Source: Pseudarthrobacter oxydans (GTDB lineage: Bacteria; Actinomycetota; Actinomycetes; Actinomycetales; Micrococcaceae). From it: DNA of 64,000 nucleotides. The translations under genes and the position numbers were made by a program. The notes beneath the pieces were generated by a model, which saw nothing but the letters and a program-made list of their open reading frames with translations, searched no databases and was not told the origin of the DNA. Location of the stretch: NCBI RefSeq assembly GCF_034258515.1, contig NZ_CP139438.1, forward strand, positions 124,001 to 188,000, read 5' to 3'. Positions 7,884 to 16,096 of this stretch are shown here, one piece after another. Within the stretch, counting starts at the first letter, position 1. Each line of letters starts with the position of its first letter.

Positions 7884-8633
7884 GTGCCCTCCGACAACAT
7901 CCCCCAAAGCCCTGCCCCCGCTGAATCTCCGGAGCAGGAGGCACCCCGCGTGCTCCGGTTCGCCTACGTGGCCGGCGTGACGCCCGGGAAGTGGATCCGC
8001 CGCTGGGAAGAGCGCGTTCTGGATGTCCCGCTGGAGTCTTTTATGTCCGACGACGGCGCGCAGGTTGAAGTGCTGCGCAACGGTTCCGCCGAGCTCAGCT
8101 TTGTCCGGCTTCCCGTGGAGCGCGAGGGCCTGAACGTCATTCCGCTCTATGAGGAGCAGCCGGTGGTGGTGGCGCCCAAGGGCCACGAAATTTCGGTCTT
8201 TGAAGAGGTGGCCCTCGCGGACCTTGGCGAAGAAACCTTCCTGGACGTGGCGGAAATGGGCGGGCCCGAAGCTGCCCTTCAGGTGGTGGCCTCAGGGGCC
8301 GGCCTGGTGATCCTGCCGATGTCCGTTGCCCGGCATTTCAACGTCAAGGACACCGTGGCGCGGCGGCTGACAGGCGCCCCGGGCACGGAAATCGCCTTGG
8401 TGTGGCCCGCGGATTCCACGGACGAAGTGATCGAGGAATTCATCGGGATCGTGCGCGGCCGGACGGCGCAGAGTTCCCGCCAGCCTTCGGCGCAGCCAAC
8501 GAAGGTAAAGAAGGATCCCAAGCCGGACCGGCGCGGAACCGGAGCCAAGAAGGCGCCCAAGGTTGCCCAGCGGTACGCCCCGAACCCGGACAAGGGCCGG
8601 GGCAAGGGCTCCCGGAAGAAGGGCAAGCGCTAG
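7884..8633 (+). CDS. LysR substrate-binding-domain protein without a DNA-binding domain
   Basis: 249 aa from GTG 7884. Residues about 20-200 are a periplasmic-binding-type effector domain as in LysR regulators: LRFAYVAGVTPGKWIRRWEE, ELSFVRLPVEREGLNVIPLYEEQPVVV and ASGAGLVILPMSVARHFN. No N-terminal winged helix is present. The last 60 residues are a basic Lys/Pro tail (KKDPKPDRRGTGAKKAPK, GKGSRKKGKR) that could bind nucleic acid. The divergent DUF5997 protein may supply the DNA-binding part; that is a guess from conserved pairing. Confidence 0.8.
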   Translation: MPSDNIPQSPAPAESPEQEAPRVLRFAYVAGVTPGKWIRRWEERVLDVPLESFMSDDGAQVEVLRNGSAELSFVRLPVEREGLNVIPLYEEQPVVVAPKGHEISVFEEVALADLGEETFLDVAEMGGPEAALQVVASGAGLVILPMSVARHFNVKDTVARRLTGAPGTEIALVWPADSTDEVIEEFIGIVRGRTAQSSRQPSAQPTKVKKDPKPDRRGTGAKKAPKVAQRYAPNPDKGRGKGSRKKGKR

Positions 8634-8653
8634 CCAGTACTGCACAAACGCAG

Positions 8654-8685
8654 GGAAGGCCGGCTCCGTGCGGAGCCGGCCTTCC
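8654..8685. terminator. Bidirectional hairpin terminator
   Basis: Perfect 15-bp stem GGAAGGCCGGCTCCG / CGGAGCCGGCCTTCC with a two-base loop, between the convergent genes ending at 8633 and 8712. T-rich on the + side (CTTCCTTGCT). Confidence 0.85.
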
Positions 8686-8711
8686 TTGCTGTCACGTCCT
8701 AGGTGTTTGGC

Positions 8712-9374
8712 CTAGGTGTTTTTGACGTGGTCTGTGGCGTCTGTGGCGCGGTCTTTGACGTCGGTGGCGGCGTGTTGGCCTTCGGTTTTGACGTTTTGGG
8801 CGGCGTCGGTGGCGGTGGCTTTGACGTTTTCCATGGCTTGCTGGGCGGGTTCCTTGAGGTCCTGGGCCATGTCCTTAGCGGCGTCGGTGACCTGGGTGGC
8901 GAGGGGCTCGGCGGCGGTCTTGAGCTGCTGGGCTGCCTCGCGTTCCTTGTCGCTGGCGGGGATCAGGGAGGAGATGAGCATCCCGGCGCCGAACGCGATC
9001 AGGCCCGCGGCCAGGGGGTTGCCCTGGGTTTTGGCTTTGACCTGGTCCGGGGCGTTGGAGATCGCGGTGCCGGCGTCGGACAGCGTGGAGGCCACGTTGT
9101 CCCTGGCCCCGTGCAGGGTGTCCCCGGTGGAGTGCATCGCGTTGCTGGTGTGCCCGGCGCCGGAGTGCATCCGGTTCTGGACGGTGTTGGTGGCTGAGTC
9201 TGCTGTGCCCATGATTTTCTCCTTCACGCCGGTGACCGCGTCTTTTACTTTGTCGGTTTGGCGGTGGACGATGTTGGACGGGGTGACTTTGTCGGCGACC
9301 GCGTCAACGTTGGTGCCCAGGCGGGCGCGGGTGGCTTCTATGTCTGAACGGATTGCGTCCGGGTTATCGCTCAT
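8712..9374 (-). CDS. DUF3618 domain protein (stress/envelope operon)
   Basis: 220 aa. The N-terminal DUF3618 module is IRSDIEATRARLGTNVDAVADKVTPS, in which RLG..VDAL is the usual signature. Long amphipathic Ala/Thr-rich helices follow, then one transmembrane or hairpin segment near residues 120-140 (NPLAAGLIAFGAGMLISSLIP). A repetitive tail with AQDLKEPAQQAMENVKATAT resembles LEA-type or apolipoprotein-like helices. Last gene of a three-gene operon; ATG 9374 overlaps the stop of the holin-X gene by 4 bp. Its role is probably envelope stress; no enzymatic residues are seen. Confidence 0.88.
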   Translation of the reverse strand: MSDNPDAIRSDIEATRARLGTNVDAVADKVTPSNIVHRQTDKVKDAVTGVKEKIMGTADSATNTVQNRMHSGAGHTSNAMHSTGDTLHGARDNVASTLSDAGTAISNAPDQVKAKTQGNPLAAGLIAFGAGMLISSLIPASDKEREAAQQLKTAAEPLATQVTDAAKDMAQDLKEPAQQAMENVKATATDAAQNVKTEGQHAATDVKDRATDATDHVKNT

Positions 9375-9802
9375 CGGTTTACCTCACCTGGTTTTAGGGT
9401 TGGGGGAATTTCGGACAGGGTCTCGCCGGTCTGGGGCAGGCCCTTGATCTGTTTGAGTTCCTTGCGCCCGATGGAGGCCAGGACCGCGGCGGTGATGCCC
9501 CAGACCACGGCGACGATCAGGGCGGCCCAGCCCAGGGGCATCAGGGCGCCGAGGGCGAACATCAGGGCCAGGGACAGGAAGACGAGCACGAAGTGCCCGG
9601 CCACGCCTGCGCCGGCGAGCATGCCCGAGCTCTTGCCGGCCTTGGTGGCGGATTGTTTGAGTTCGGCCTTGGCGAGTTCCACTTCCTGGCGCATCAGCGT
9701 GGACAGGTCGCGGGTCACGTCCCCGAGCAGCTCACCCAGCGAGGCGTTATCAGCCTTCAGGTGCGCCTCACTCGGGGGCATCTCCGGAATAGAACTACTC
9801 AC
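9371..9802 (-). CDS. Phage holin family / actinobacterial holin-X membrane protein
   Basis: 143 aa from GTG 9802. The N-terminal part (LGELLGDVTRDLSTLMRQEVELAKAELKQSATKAGKS) and two transmembrane helices near residues 65-110 match the Act_Holin-X / holin superfamily III family. It is chromosomal and unlinked to any endolysin, so it is unlikely to be a lytic phage gene; its companions are usually DUF3618 proteins, as here. The start overlaps the upstream stop (GTGA). Confidence 0.88.
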   Translation of the reverse strand: MSSSIPEMPPSEAHLKADNASLGELLGDVTRDLSTLMRQEVELAKAELKQSATKAGKSSGMLAGAGVAGHFVLVFLSLALMFALGALMPLGWAALIVAVVWGITAAVLASIGRKELKQIKGLPQTGETLSEIPPTLKPGEVNR

Positions 9803-10653
9803 AGCTGGCGTCCTTCCGTCGAACGGTAAGTGCCGTCGGCAGCGCTGTAGCTGCCGTCCTCATCGCGGTAGGGGTCATCCTCGTACCGCAGGGGGCTGTC
9901 TACTGCAGTCCCCCCGGGGAGGGTTGAGGTGGACACCGGAGCCCTCGTGCCTACTGCCGGCTCGTCAAAGAGGTCGTCAGTGCCGGCGGCATAGACGGTC
10001 TCCGGGTGAAGGGGCGCAACCGGCTGGGGCTGAACCGACTGCGGGGAAACGCCCTGGACTGCCGCCTGTGCCTCGGGTGCTCCCGCCGTGAGACCACGGG
10101 TGAGCCGTCCGGCCAGGACGCCTGCGCCGGCTGCGACCAGCAGGAACGTGCCGGGGCGGTTGCGGGCGAACCTCTGGACTTCGCCGAGAAGGTCTCCCGG
10201 CTGCTTGGTCTCAAGCCAGGAGGCTACCGTTTCGGTGGTGCTGGCAGCCTGGCGGATCAGGTCGCTGGCCACGCCCTGCTGGTCAGGTGCCTCGGCCATG
10301 CTCTGCAGCTGGCTGGAAATGGAGCGGATGCCTTCCGCTGCCTTCTGCTGCTGCGTTCCCGCCTGGCTTGTCAGGCCCGACTTCGCCTGGTGCAGAAGAT
10401 CCTGCGCACTGGTCTTCGCCTCGGAGGCCACATGCGCGGCTTCCTCCTTGGCGGTCTGGGCAACGCCCTGGGCTGCGGAGGCGGCCTGGCCGGCAACCTG
10501 CGAAGCTTCTTCCTTTGCCGCCTGGCTCTTGGAGCCTCCGGCGGAACCTGCGGCGGGGGAGGTGCCGTAGCGTTCTTCAGCGCCTGTGTCCTGTGCACCG
10601 AAAGTATCGGTGGTAGCAGGGCTGGATGTCTGGGGCCATTGGTTCTCTGTCAT
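9799..10653 (-). CDS. Ala/Gln-rich stress-operon protein with one membrane segment
   Basis: 284 aa from ATG 10653, preceded by AAAGAGAG; ATG 10668 five codons upstream is the alternative. Residues about 40-110 are a low-complexity helix with repeats of the type QAAKEEASQVAGQAASAAQG, close to LEA-like and nutrient-germinant-like sequences. A transmembrane helix near 170-190 (GTFLLVAAGAGVLAGRLTRG) is followed by a disordered acidic Tyr-rich tail (RYEDDPYRDEDGSYSAADG). First gene of the DUF3618 operon; the palindrome at 10711 lies in its promoter. Confidence 0.8.
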   Translation of the reverse strand: MTENQWPQTSSPATTDTFGAQDTGAEERYGTSPAAGSAGGSKSQAAKEEASQVAGQAASAAQGVAQTAKEEAAHVASEAKTSAQDLLHQAKSGLTSQAGTQQQKAAEGIRSISSQLQSMAEAPDQQGVASDLIRQAASTTETVASWLETKQPGDLLGEVQRFARNRPGTFLLVAAGAGVLAGRLTRGLTAGAPEAQAAVQGVSPQSVQPQPVAPLHPETVYAAGTDDLFDEPAVGTRAPVSTSTLPGGTAVDSPLRYEDDPYRDEDGSYSAADGTYRSTEGRQL

Positions 10654-10710
10654 CGGGCTCTCTTTCATGAAGGGTCAGCTGGCGATCAAGAACCAGCAGT
10701 GCTGGCTAGT

Positions 10711-10726
10711 AGTAAGCATGGTTACT
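10711..10726. promoter_or_regulatory. MarR-type operator AGTAAGCATGGTTACT
   Basis: 16-bp near-perfect palindrome (one mismatched pair) 58 bp upstream of the stress operon start. Half-sites continue at 10734 (TACTAAGC) and 10811 (TAGTAAGC). Confidence 0.65.
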
Positions 10727-10837
10727 AATTAGATACTAAGCACACTTCCCTTTTGAAGCGCAAGGGCTGCCGAATATATGGCTGCCGGGCAGCGTCTTTG
10801 GCCGCAGTGATAGTAAGCCTACTTGCGAATCGGATGC

Positions 10838-10849
10838 TAAGCATGCTTA
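10838..10849. promoter_or_regulatory. MarR-type operator TAAGCATGCTTA
   Basis: Perfect 12-bp palindrome 75 bp upstream of the MarR gene, in the gap shared with the divergent stress operon. It fits autoregulation. Confidence 0.65.
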
Positions 10850-10924
10850 TTGTAGAGAATGTAGCGACGCAAGAAGAGGTGATCACACCCTGCACTTCGC
10901 CACCCACAGGAAGGCCACGGCCCG

Positions 10925-11455
10925 ATGACCAGCAACCTTGATCCAGATGCCCGGACCAGCTATCGCCTGATTACGTTGGCAGCCCGGCTGGTGCAAAGGC
11001 GGCAGGACGATGCCTTGGCGCACTTGGGCCTGACACGGGCTGCCGTCATAGCTTTGGAAAATTTGGCCGCCGGGCCCCTTAACCAGGAGCAGCTCGCGGA
11101 GGCCATCCGCGTCCAGAGCCAGACCTTGGGACGCGTATTAATCCGGCTGGAGGGCGCCGGGCATATCACCAGGACCCGCCAGTCCACCGACCGCAGGCAG
11201 TTCAAAGTTGAATTAACGGAATCCGGCGCCGCGGCCCTGGAAGCTGCGCGCCGGGCGGAAATCAACGCATATCCGGATGATCCAAGTATTGGCTGGAAGG
11301 TCCTCAGCGAGGAACTGGCAAAGTTTGTGAGTGCCTTGCCTGCGGACCGGGAGCATGGCGTAGTCCCGTTTGCCGCCACTGAACACCGCACGGTGAGGCG
11401 GCCCCAAGGCGGCCGCGGCAGCGGCCTCCGCGGCGTGGACCAGCCCCGCCCCTGA
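10925..11455 (+). CDS. MarR family transcriptional regulator
   Basis: 176 aa. The winged helix runs from about residue 30 to 110: ALENLAAGPLNQEQLAEAI, then VQSQTLGRVLIRLEGAGHIT as recognition helix, then TRQSTDRRQFKVELTESG as the wing. The DRR of the wing is intact. The C-terminal 25 residues (RRPQGGRGSGLRG) are low complexity. AGGAAGG lies 10 bases before ATG 10925. Divergent from the DUF3618/holin operon with TAAGCATGCTTA palindromes between, and a matching site at 5015; these are its likely targets, by inference. Confidence 0.88.
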   Translation: MTSNLDPDARTSYRLITLAARLVQRRQDDALAHLGLTRAAVIALENLAAGPLNQEQLAEAIRVQSQTLGRVLIRLEGAGHITRTRQSTDRRQFKVELTESGAAALEAARRAEINAYPDDPSIGWKVLSEELAKFVSALPADREHGVVPFAATEHRTVRRPQGGRGSGLRGVDQPRP

Positions 11456-11529
11456 GGTGCGGCCGGACCGCCCCAGAGGCGCTTGTCCGACGCCGGGCGG
11501 GCTGTCACGTGTGCGGCCAGGCAGCGTAG

Positions 11530-11865
11530 CTAAGCCGCGCAGGCGTCCTTGAGTGCCTGGACGGATTCGCCCGGCACTTCGTCTCCGGCCGCGGCGATCT
11601 GGCCTAACGGCGTCGTGATCTCTGCGGGTACTCCGGCTGTACGTGCGGCGGAGACCAGGCCGGCCAGCGCCTGCTTGTCCTCCACGCTGACCAGGCCGTC
11701 CTGCACCACCGCGCAGACCTGCCGTTTCACTTCGGCAGCGCCTGCGGCGGCTACCTTGGAGGCGGCGTCGCTGGCGGCATTGCCGGCAGCCTCCTCAACG
11801 GCACCACAGCCGGCGAGGAGCAGGAAAAGGGGAGCGGCGGACAGGGCGGCAAGGCGGCGTTTCAT
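11530..11865 (-). CDS. Small secreted lipoprotein
   Basis: 111 aa. Lipoprotein signal peptide MKRRLAALSAAPLFLLLAGC with Cys20 as the lipidation site. The mature part is Ala-rich and helical, with one further Cys pair (residues near 51 and 109: VCAVVQ, DACAA) that could form a disulphide. No family recognised. TAGGCT ends six bases before the ATG, so it may be leaderless. Confidence 0.75.
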   Translation of the reverse strand: MKRRLAALSAAPLFLLLAGCGAVEEAAGNAASDAASKVAAAGAAEVKRQVCAVVQDGLVSVEDKQALAGLVSAARTAGVPAEITTPLGQIAAAGDEVPGESVQALKDACAA

Positions 11866-11943
11866 CAGCCCAGCCTATCGGTCCGAGGCAAACCCGTGCC
11901 GGAACAGGGCATCCCGGCAGGACCCCTGCTCAATTCCTGCTGA

Positions 11944-13200
11944 TTAGCGCCTGCTCGCCGCCGGAACGCCGAGGATGCTGTCCAGCAGCGCGTTCCGGAA
12001 CTTCCCGTCAGGATCGTGGGCCGATGCCAGCGAGCGGAAGTCGGCGAAACGCGGATAGAGCGACTCCCAGTCATGGCCGGCCGGGGAGAACAGTTTGCCC
12101 CAGTGCGGTCGGGTTCCGAAGGGCCGAAGTACTTCCTCAAGTTCCGGCAGGACCGCCTCCACCTCAGGCTGCAGCGGCTTCCACGTGAAGTGGAGGGCCA
12201 CGCTCTGCTGCCGGTAGAAGGGGCTGAGCCAAAATTCATCGGCAGCACCGGTGCGGATCTCGGAGACAAACAGCAGCGGCGCGAGCTTGGGCGCGAGCCC
12301 CCGCACCGCCTCGATGGCGGCCGGGGCGTGCTCCAGGGGCAGGATGAATTCGCTTTGCAGTTCCTCACCCTTGCTGGGCGTGAACTCATGGCGGAAATGG
12401 GGCAGGCGGTCCAGCCACTGGCCCGGCTCGTCCATCTGGAGCGTGCAATTCTCGGCGGACATGTCCGGCAGCGGGTGCCTGGGGGTGCGGGCGGCTGTGG
12501 CACCGAACAGCTTACCCAGCGGCGGCTCCGAATCCAGTGCCTTGAGCCACACCTGGCTGATGGAACCGCCGGCGTAGTCCGTGAAGAGGCTGACGCTGTA
12601 GGCGCTGGACACGATTTCCGGAAAGTTGGCCAGCGCGCGGTCCCATGGCAGGTTCTCCAGGACGCGCTGGCGCATGCGGAAGCTCGGCCCGACGCTGAGT
12701 TCCAGGCCGGTGATGATGCCCAGGGCGCCGAGACCCACCACGCCGGCCAGGAATTCGTCGCCGTCCGCGCGGGAGAGGGACGCCTGTTCACCGGAGGGCC
12801 GCACCAGGTGGATCGCTTCGACGGCACCGGCCAAGGACTGGTTGTCCACCCCGGATCCGTGCGTTCCAGTCTGGACCGCACCCGCCACGGAGATATGCGG
12901 AAGGGACGCCAGGTTGTGGATGGCCACCCCGGACTGTTCCAGCGAGCGGCACAGCGTTCCGTAGCTGACCCCGCCGCTGACACGGACGGTCCGGCGCTCC
13001 GGGTCCAGTTCGATCTCCCGGGGCAGGCCGTCCAGGAGCACGTGGACGCCGTCGGTGTCGCCAACCCGGTTGAACGAGTGGCGGGACCCCAGGGCTTTGA
13101 CCCGGCGGGCCCCGGCCACGATGTCTGCCAGTTCTTCCACTGACGACGGCTGCCGGACCTCCGATGAGGCGTACTCGAGGTTCCCTGCCCAGTTCTTCAT
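11944..13200 (-). CDS. Alditol/xylitol oxidase-like FAD-linked oxidase
   Basis: 418 aa, VAO-type flavoprotein oxidase. LGSRHSFN holds the histidine (near residue 46) that carries FAD covalently in alditol oxidase. VSGGVSYGTLCRSLEQSG, then HISVAGAVQTGTHGSG, completes the FAD domain. The C-terminal half ends with the HWGK and YPRF.DF features of the D-arabinono-lactone/alditol oxidase branch. Substrates in the family are polyols such as xylitol and sorbitol, yielding aldoses and hydrogen peroxide. I chose ATG 13200 (MKNWAGN), preceded by GGAAAG, over 13257. A LacI-type operator is at 13243. Confidence 0.85.
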   Translation of the reverse strand: MKNWAGNLEYASSEVRQPSSVEELADIVAGARRVKALGSRHSFNRVGDTDGVHVLLDGLPREIELDPERRTVRVSGGVSYGTLCRSLEQSGVAIHNLASLPHISVAGAVQTGTHGSGVDNQSLAGAVEAIHLVRPSGEQASLSRADGDEFLAGVVGLGALGIITGLELSVGPSFRMRQRVLENLPWDRALANFPEIVSSAYSVSLFTDYAGGSISQVWLKALDSEPPLGKLFGATAARTPRHPLPDMSAENCTLQMDEPGQWLDRLPHFRHEFTPSKGEELQSEFILPLEHAPAAIEAVRGLAPKLAPLLFVSEIRTGAADEFWLSPFYRQQSVALHFTWKPLQPEVEAVLPELEEVLRPFGTRPHWGKLFSPAGHDWESLYPRFADFRSLASAHDPDGKFRNALLDSILGVPAASRR

Positions 13201-13242
13201 TGAGTCGGCTTTCCGGTCGGTGGTGGAAATGGCTCCCTCAAC

Positions 13243-13256
13243 TGTCAGCGCTAACA
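13243..13256. promoter_or_regulatory. LacI-type operator TGTCAGCGCTAACA
   Basis: 14-bp near-palindrome with the AGCGCT core bound by LacI/GalR proteins, 43 bp upstream of the alditol oxidase start and just past the amidase stop. It differs in its flanks from the CebR-type sites at 23.2 kb and the site at 20926, so another LacI protein, not in this window, probably binds it. Confidence 0.6.
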
Positions 13257-13257
13257 A

Positions 13258-15009
13258 TCAGGCTGTCAAGGCGCGTCCGTTCCCTTCCTGCCGGGCGGCG
13301 GAGCTGGTGCGCGGCGGCGGGACCCGACGGCGGCCGGTGGCTTCGAAAGCGGCTGCAAGCTGCAGCAGGCAGGTGTCACTGTAGGCCCTGCCTGCAAAGG
13401 TCAGTCCCACCGGCATGGCGATGTCCGCAGCCAGTCCCATCGGGACCGTTACCGTGGGGATGCCCAGATGCCGGGGGACCAGGTTGCCGTTGGACACCCA
13501 GACGCCGTTGCGCCAGGCCTGCTCTGCCGAGTGCTCGTTGCGGTCGGCGTCGGCAGGCCCGACATCCGCGGCGGCCGGGAACACCACCGCATCAAGGACC
13601 AGGCCGTCCATCCATTCTTCCAGGTCAATCCGGCGAGTTTTCTCCAGGCCGCGCAGCCCTTCGGCCAGATGGGGAATCCCGGACAGGACCGGCACCCCGT
13701 TGTCCCGTATCCACGCCGGGTAATCGCTGATGTCGTCCTCAAACCCGTGGTACCGGTCCGGCAGCCCGTCCGGGGCAGGGAAGATGCTCGCGCCGTCGAC
13801 GTCGGACAGTCGGGAGAGGTTCGGGTCCCCGTTGGCGTCCAGGAAGTCGTGCCAGGCCCAGGCCGAGAGGTCAACGATCTCCCTGCGGAGGTATTCGGGT
13901 GACACCAGGCCCCTCGTGGCAATGCTGGGCGCGCCCGGCCGGTCTCCCTCATAGTTGGAGACCACCGGGAAATCCACCTCCACCACTTCCGCCCCGGCCG
14001 CCTCCAGCGCGCGGCGGGCAGCATCCCACAGATCCATGATGGAAGCCCTGGTCCGGATGCGCTGCCCGGTGGGCCCGCCAATCCCCGGGGCGGGAGCCGT
14101 GCCGGCCTCCGCATCGGCATTGATGTACATCCGCGGGACCCCCAGGCGTTTGCCGGCCAGCACGTTCGCCGCAGCTGCGGGGTCCGTGACGGCCAGCTCC
14201 AGGTAGGAGGCGGGGCGCACCTCGGACGCCTTTGGCACGTCAACCCATGGCTGCATCCGCCAGAAGTCGCCGCGGGTTTCGGCGTCGTCGGCCACCACCA
14301 CGTCCAGCACCTCCAGGAGGTCATCCATGGTGCGGGTATGCGGAACCACCACGTCCATGGTGGGAACCAGCGGCCAGTTGCCGCGGACCGAGATCACGCC
14401 GCGAGAGGGGGTATAGGCGCAGAGTGCATTGTTCGACGCCGGCGCCCGGCCGGAAGACCAGGTCTCCTCCGCGAGGCCGAAGGCTGCGAAGCTGGCAGCC
14501 GTGGCGGTTCCGGAGCCGTTCGAGGATCCGGAGGCAAACGCCGCGGTCAGGTAATCCGCGTTGTAGGGGCTTTCCGCCCGGCCGTACACGCCGCGCTGCA
14601 TGCCGCCGTTGGCCATGGGCGGCATGTTGGTGAGGCCGATCAGGACCGCCCCGCCGGACCGGAGCCGCTCGATGGTGAAGGCATCGCGCCGGGCCACAAG
14701 GTCCTTGAAGGCCGGTGAACCGGCCGCTACCGTCAGTCCCGCCACCTGGTAACTGTCCTTGGCGGTGTAGGGGATGCCGTCCAATGGGCCCAGGGTGGAG
14801 TTCCGCGCCCGCCGTTCGTCGGAGGCCCTCGCCTCCGCAATGGCCTCGGGGTTCAGTACCACCACCGAGTTCAGGCGGATGCCGGACCTGTCGTAGGCCT
14901 CGATCCGCTGCAGGTACTCGCGGACCAGCTCCTCGCTCGAGACCCGACCCGCTTCCAGTGCTTCGCGGAGTTGCCTGATACCTGCTTCCACCACGGTGAA
15001 CGGGCTCAC
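13258..15009 (-). CDS. Amidase-signature family hydrolase linked to agmatine deiminase
   Basis: 583 aa. The Ser-cisSer-Lys amidase fold is visible: GPLDGIPYTAKDSYQVAG carries the catalytic Lys, GSSNGSGTATAASFAAFGL the Ser loop. GTG 15009 follows AGGAGG at ideal spacing and overlaps the agmatine deiminase stop by 4 bp, so the two are translationally coupled; the longer frame to 15060 is not needed. The product of agmatine deiminase is N-carbamoylputrescine, normally hydrolysed by the nitrilase-type AguB. No AguB is present, so this amidase may do that step. This substrate assignment is inference. Confidence 0.88.
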   Translation of the reverse strand: MSPFTVVEAGIRQLREALEAGRVSSEELVREYLQRIEAYDRSGIRLNSVVVLNPEAIAEARASDERRARNSTLGPLDGIPYTAKDSYQVAGLTVAAGSPAFKDLVARRDAFTIERLRSGGAVLIGLTNMPPMANGGMQRGVYGRAESPYNADYLTAAFASGSSNGSGTATAASFAAFGLAEETWSSGRAPASNNALCAYTPSRGVISVRGNWPLVPTMDVVVPHTRTMDDLLEVLDVVVADDAETRGDFWRMQPWVDVPKASEVRPASYLELAVTDPAAAANVLAGKRLGVPRMYINADAEAGTAPAPGIGGPTGQRIRTRASIMDLWDAARRALEAAGAEVVEVDFPVVSNYEGDRPGAPSIATRGLVSPEYLRREIVDLSAWAWHDFLDANGDPNLSRLSDVDGASIFPAPDGLPDRYHGFEDDISDYPAWIRDNGVPVLSGIPHLAEGLRGLEKTRRIDLEEWMDGLVLDAVVFPAAADVGPADADRNEHSAEQAWRNGVWVSNGNLVPRHLGIPTVTVPMGLAADIAMPVGLTFAGRAYSDTCLLQLAAAFEATGRRRVPPPRTSSAARQEGNGRALTA

Positions 15010-16040
15010 GCTGCCGCCTCCTGCCGCCCGGCCGGCGCCGGCTGCTGCTGGGTGATGCAATGGATGCCGCCGCCAAAGGCGAAGATGTCCCGCGCGTCCA
15101 CCAGTTCTATGGTGCGGCCCGGATAGGCGCGTCCGAGTATTCCTGCGGCAACGGCGTCGTTCGGGTCATCGAAGCTGCAGAGGACTACTGCGTTGTTGGC
15201 CACGTAATGGTTGATGTAGGACCAGTCCACGAACCCCTCGTCGTCTTCAAGGGCGGCAGGGGCGGGCACATCGATGATGCGCAGCGGCCGGCCCTGGGCG
15301 TCGGTCTGCCCTGCCAGGACGGAATGGAGTTCCTGGTAGACCTCATGGTCGGGGTGGGCGGGATTGTCCTGGCGGTGCAGCAGGACAATGCCCGGGCCGG
15401 CGAAGGCAGCTACGATGTCCACGTGCCCGCGGGTGCCGAATTCACCGTAATCACGGGTGAGTCCGCGGGGCAGCCAGATGGCCTTGGTGGTTCCCAAGGC
15501 CTCGTGGATCGCGGCTTCCACCGATTCCTTGGTGGCGCCCGGGTTTCGCTGGGGATCCAGCTGCACCGTTTCGGTGAGAAGGACCGTTCCCTCGCCGTCC
15601 ACGTGGAAGCCGCCGCCCTCGTTGACCAGGGAACTCGGATTGACCGGCACCCCTGCGTGCGCCGCGAGCACCCGGCCCACGTTCCGGTCCTTGCCCCATT
15701 GCGCCCACTGCTGGGCGCCCCAGCCGTTGAACACCCAGTCGACGGCGGCCACGGTACCGTCCGGACGGCGGGTGAAGGTCGGCCCGCTGTCACGCAGCCA
15801 GGCGTCATCGAGCGGAACCCCAAGGACGGTGATGCCCTCCCCGAGCCACTCCCTGGCGGCCGTCGTGTCACGGGGGTCAGCCAGCACGGTCACCGGTTCA
15901 TAGCGGCTGATGGTGCGCGCAACGCGTGCCCAGGCCCCACGGGCGCGGTCAAGGGTGGGGCTCCCGGATGGGCCGAAGGTGTGGTTGGGCGGCGGGAAGG
16001 CCATGTAGGTGCCCAGGTGGGTTTCCCATTCGGCGGGCAT
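15006..16040 (-). CDS. aguA: Agmatine deiminase family protein
   Basis: 344 aa guanidine-modifying enzyme of the agmatine deiminase / bacterial peptidylarginine deiminase family: agmatine plus water gives N-carbamoylputrescine and ammonia. PAEWETH near the start, DAWLRDSGPTF, NEGGGFHVDGEGTVLLTE (active-site Glu/His) and the C-terminal FAFGGGIHCITQQQPA with the nucleophile at about Cys328 are all intact. I chose ATG 16040 because the frame to 16112 runs straight through the operator at 16097 and adds a residue stretch without family features; no strong Shine-Dalgarno is seen. First gene of a two-gene operon with the amidase. Confidence 0.88.
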   Translation of the reverse strand: MPAEWETHLGTYMAFPPPNHTFGPSGSPTLDRARGAWARVARTISRYEPVTVLADPRDTTAAREWLGEGITVLGVPLDDAWLRDSGPTFTRRPDGTVAAVDWVFNGWGAQQWAQWGKDRNVGRVLAAHAGVPVNPSSLVNEGGGFHVDGEGTVLLTETVQLDPQRNPGATKESVEAAIHEALGTTKAIWLPRGLTRDYGEFGTRGHVDIVAAFAGPGIVLLHRQDNPAHPDHEVYQELHSVLAGQTDAQGRPLRIIDVPAPAALEDDEGFVDWSYINHYVANNAVVLCSFDDPNDAVAAGILGRAYPGRTIELVDARDIFAFGGGIHCITQQQPAPAGRQEAAA

Positions 16041-16096
16041 GCGGGCGGGGGCTGCGTCGAGCGTCAATGCTGGGGCGGCAGGCGGAAAAGCGGATG

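Noticed and set aside
9371..9802. Holin as sign of a prophage
   Set aside because: The holin-X family is commonly chromosomal and paired with DUF3618; no other phage gene is near.
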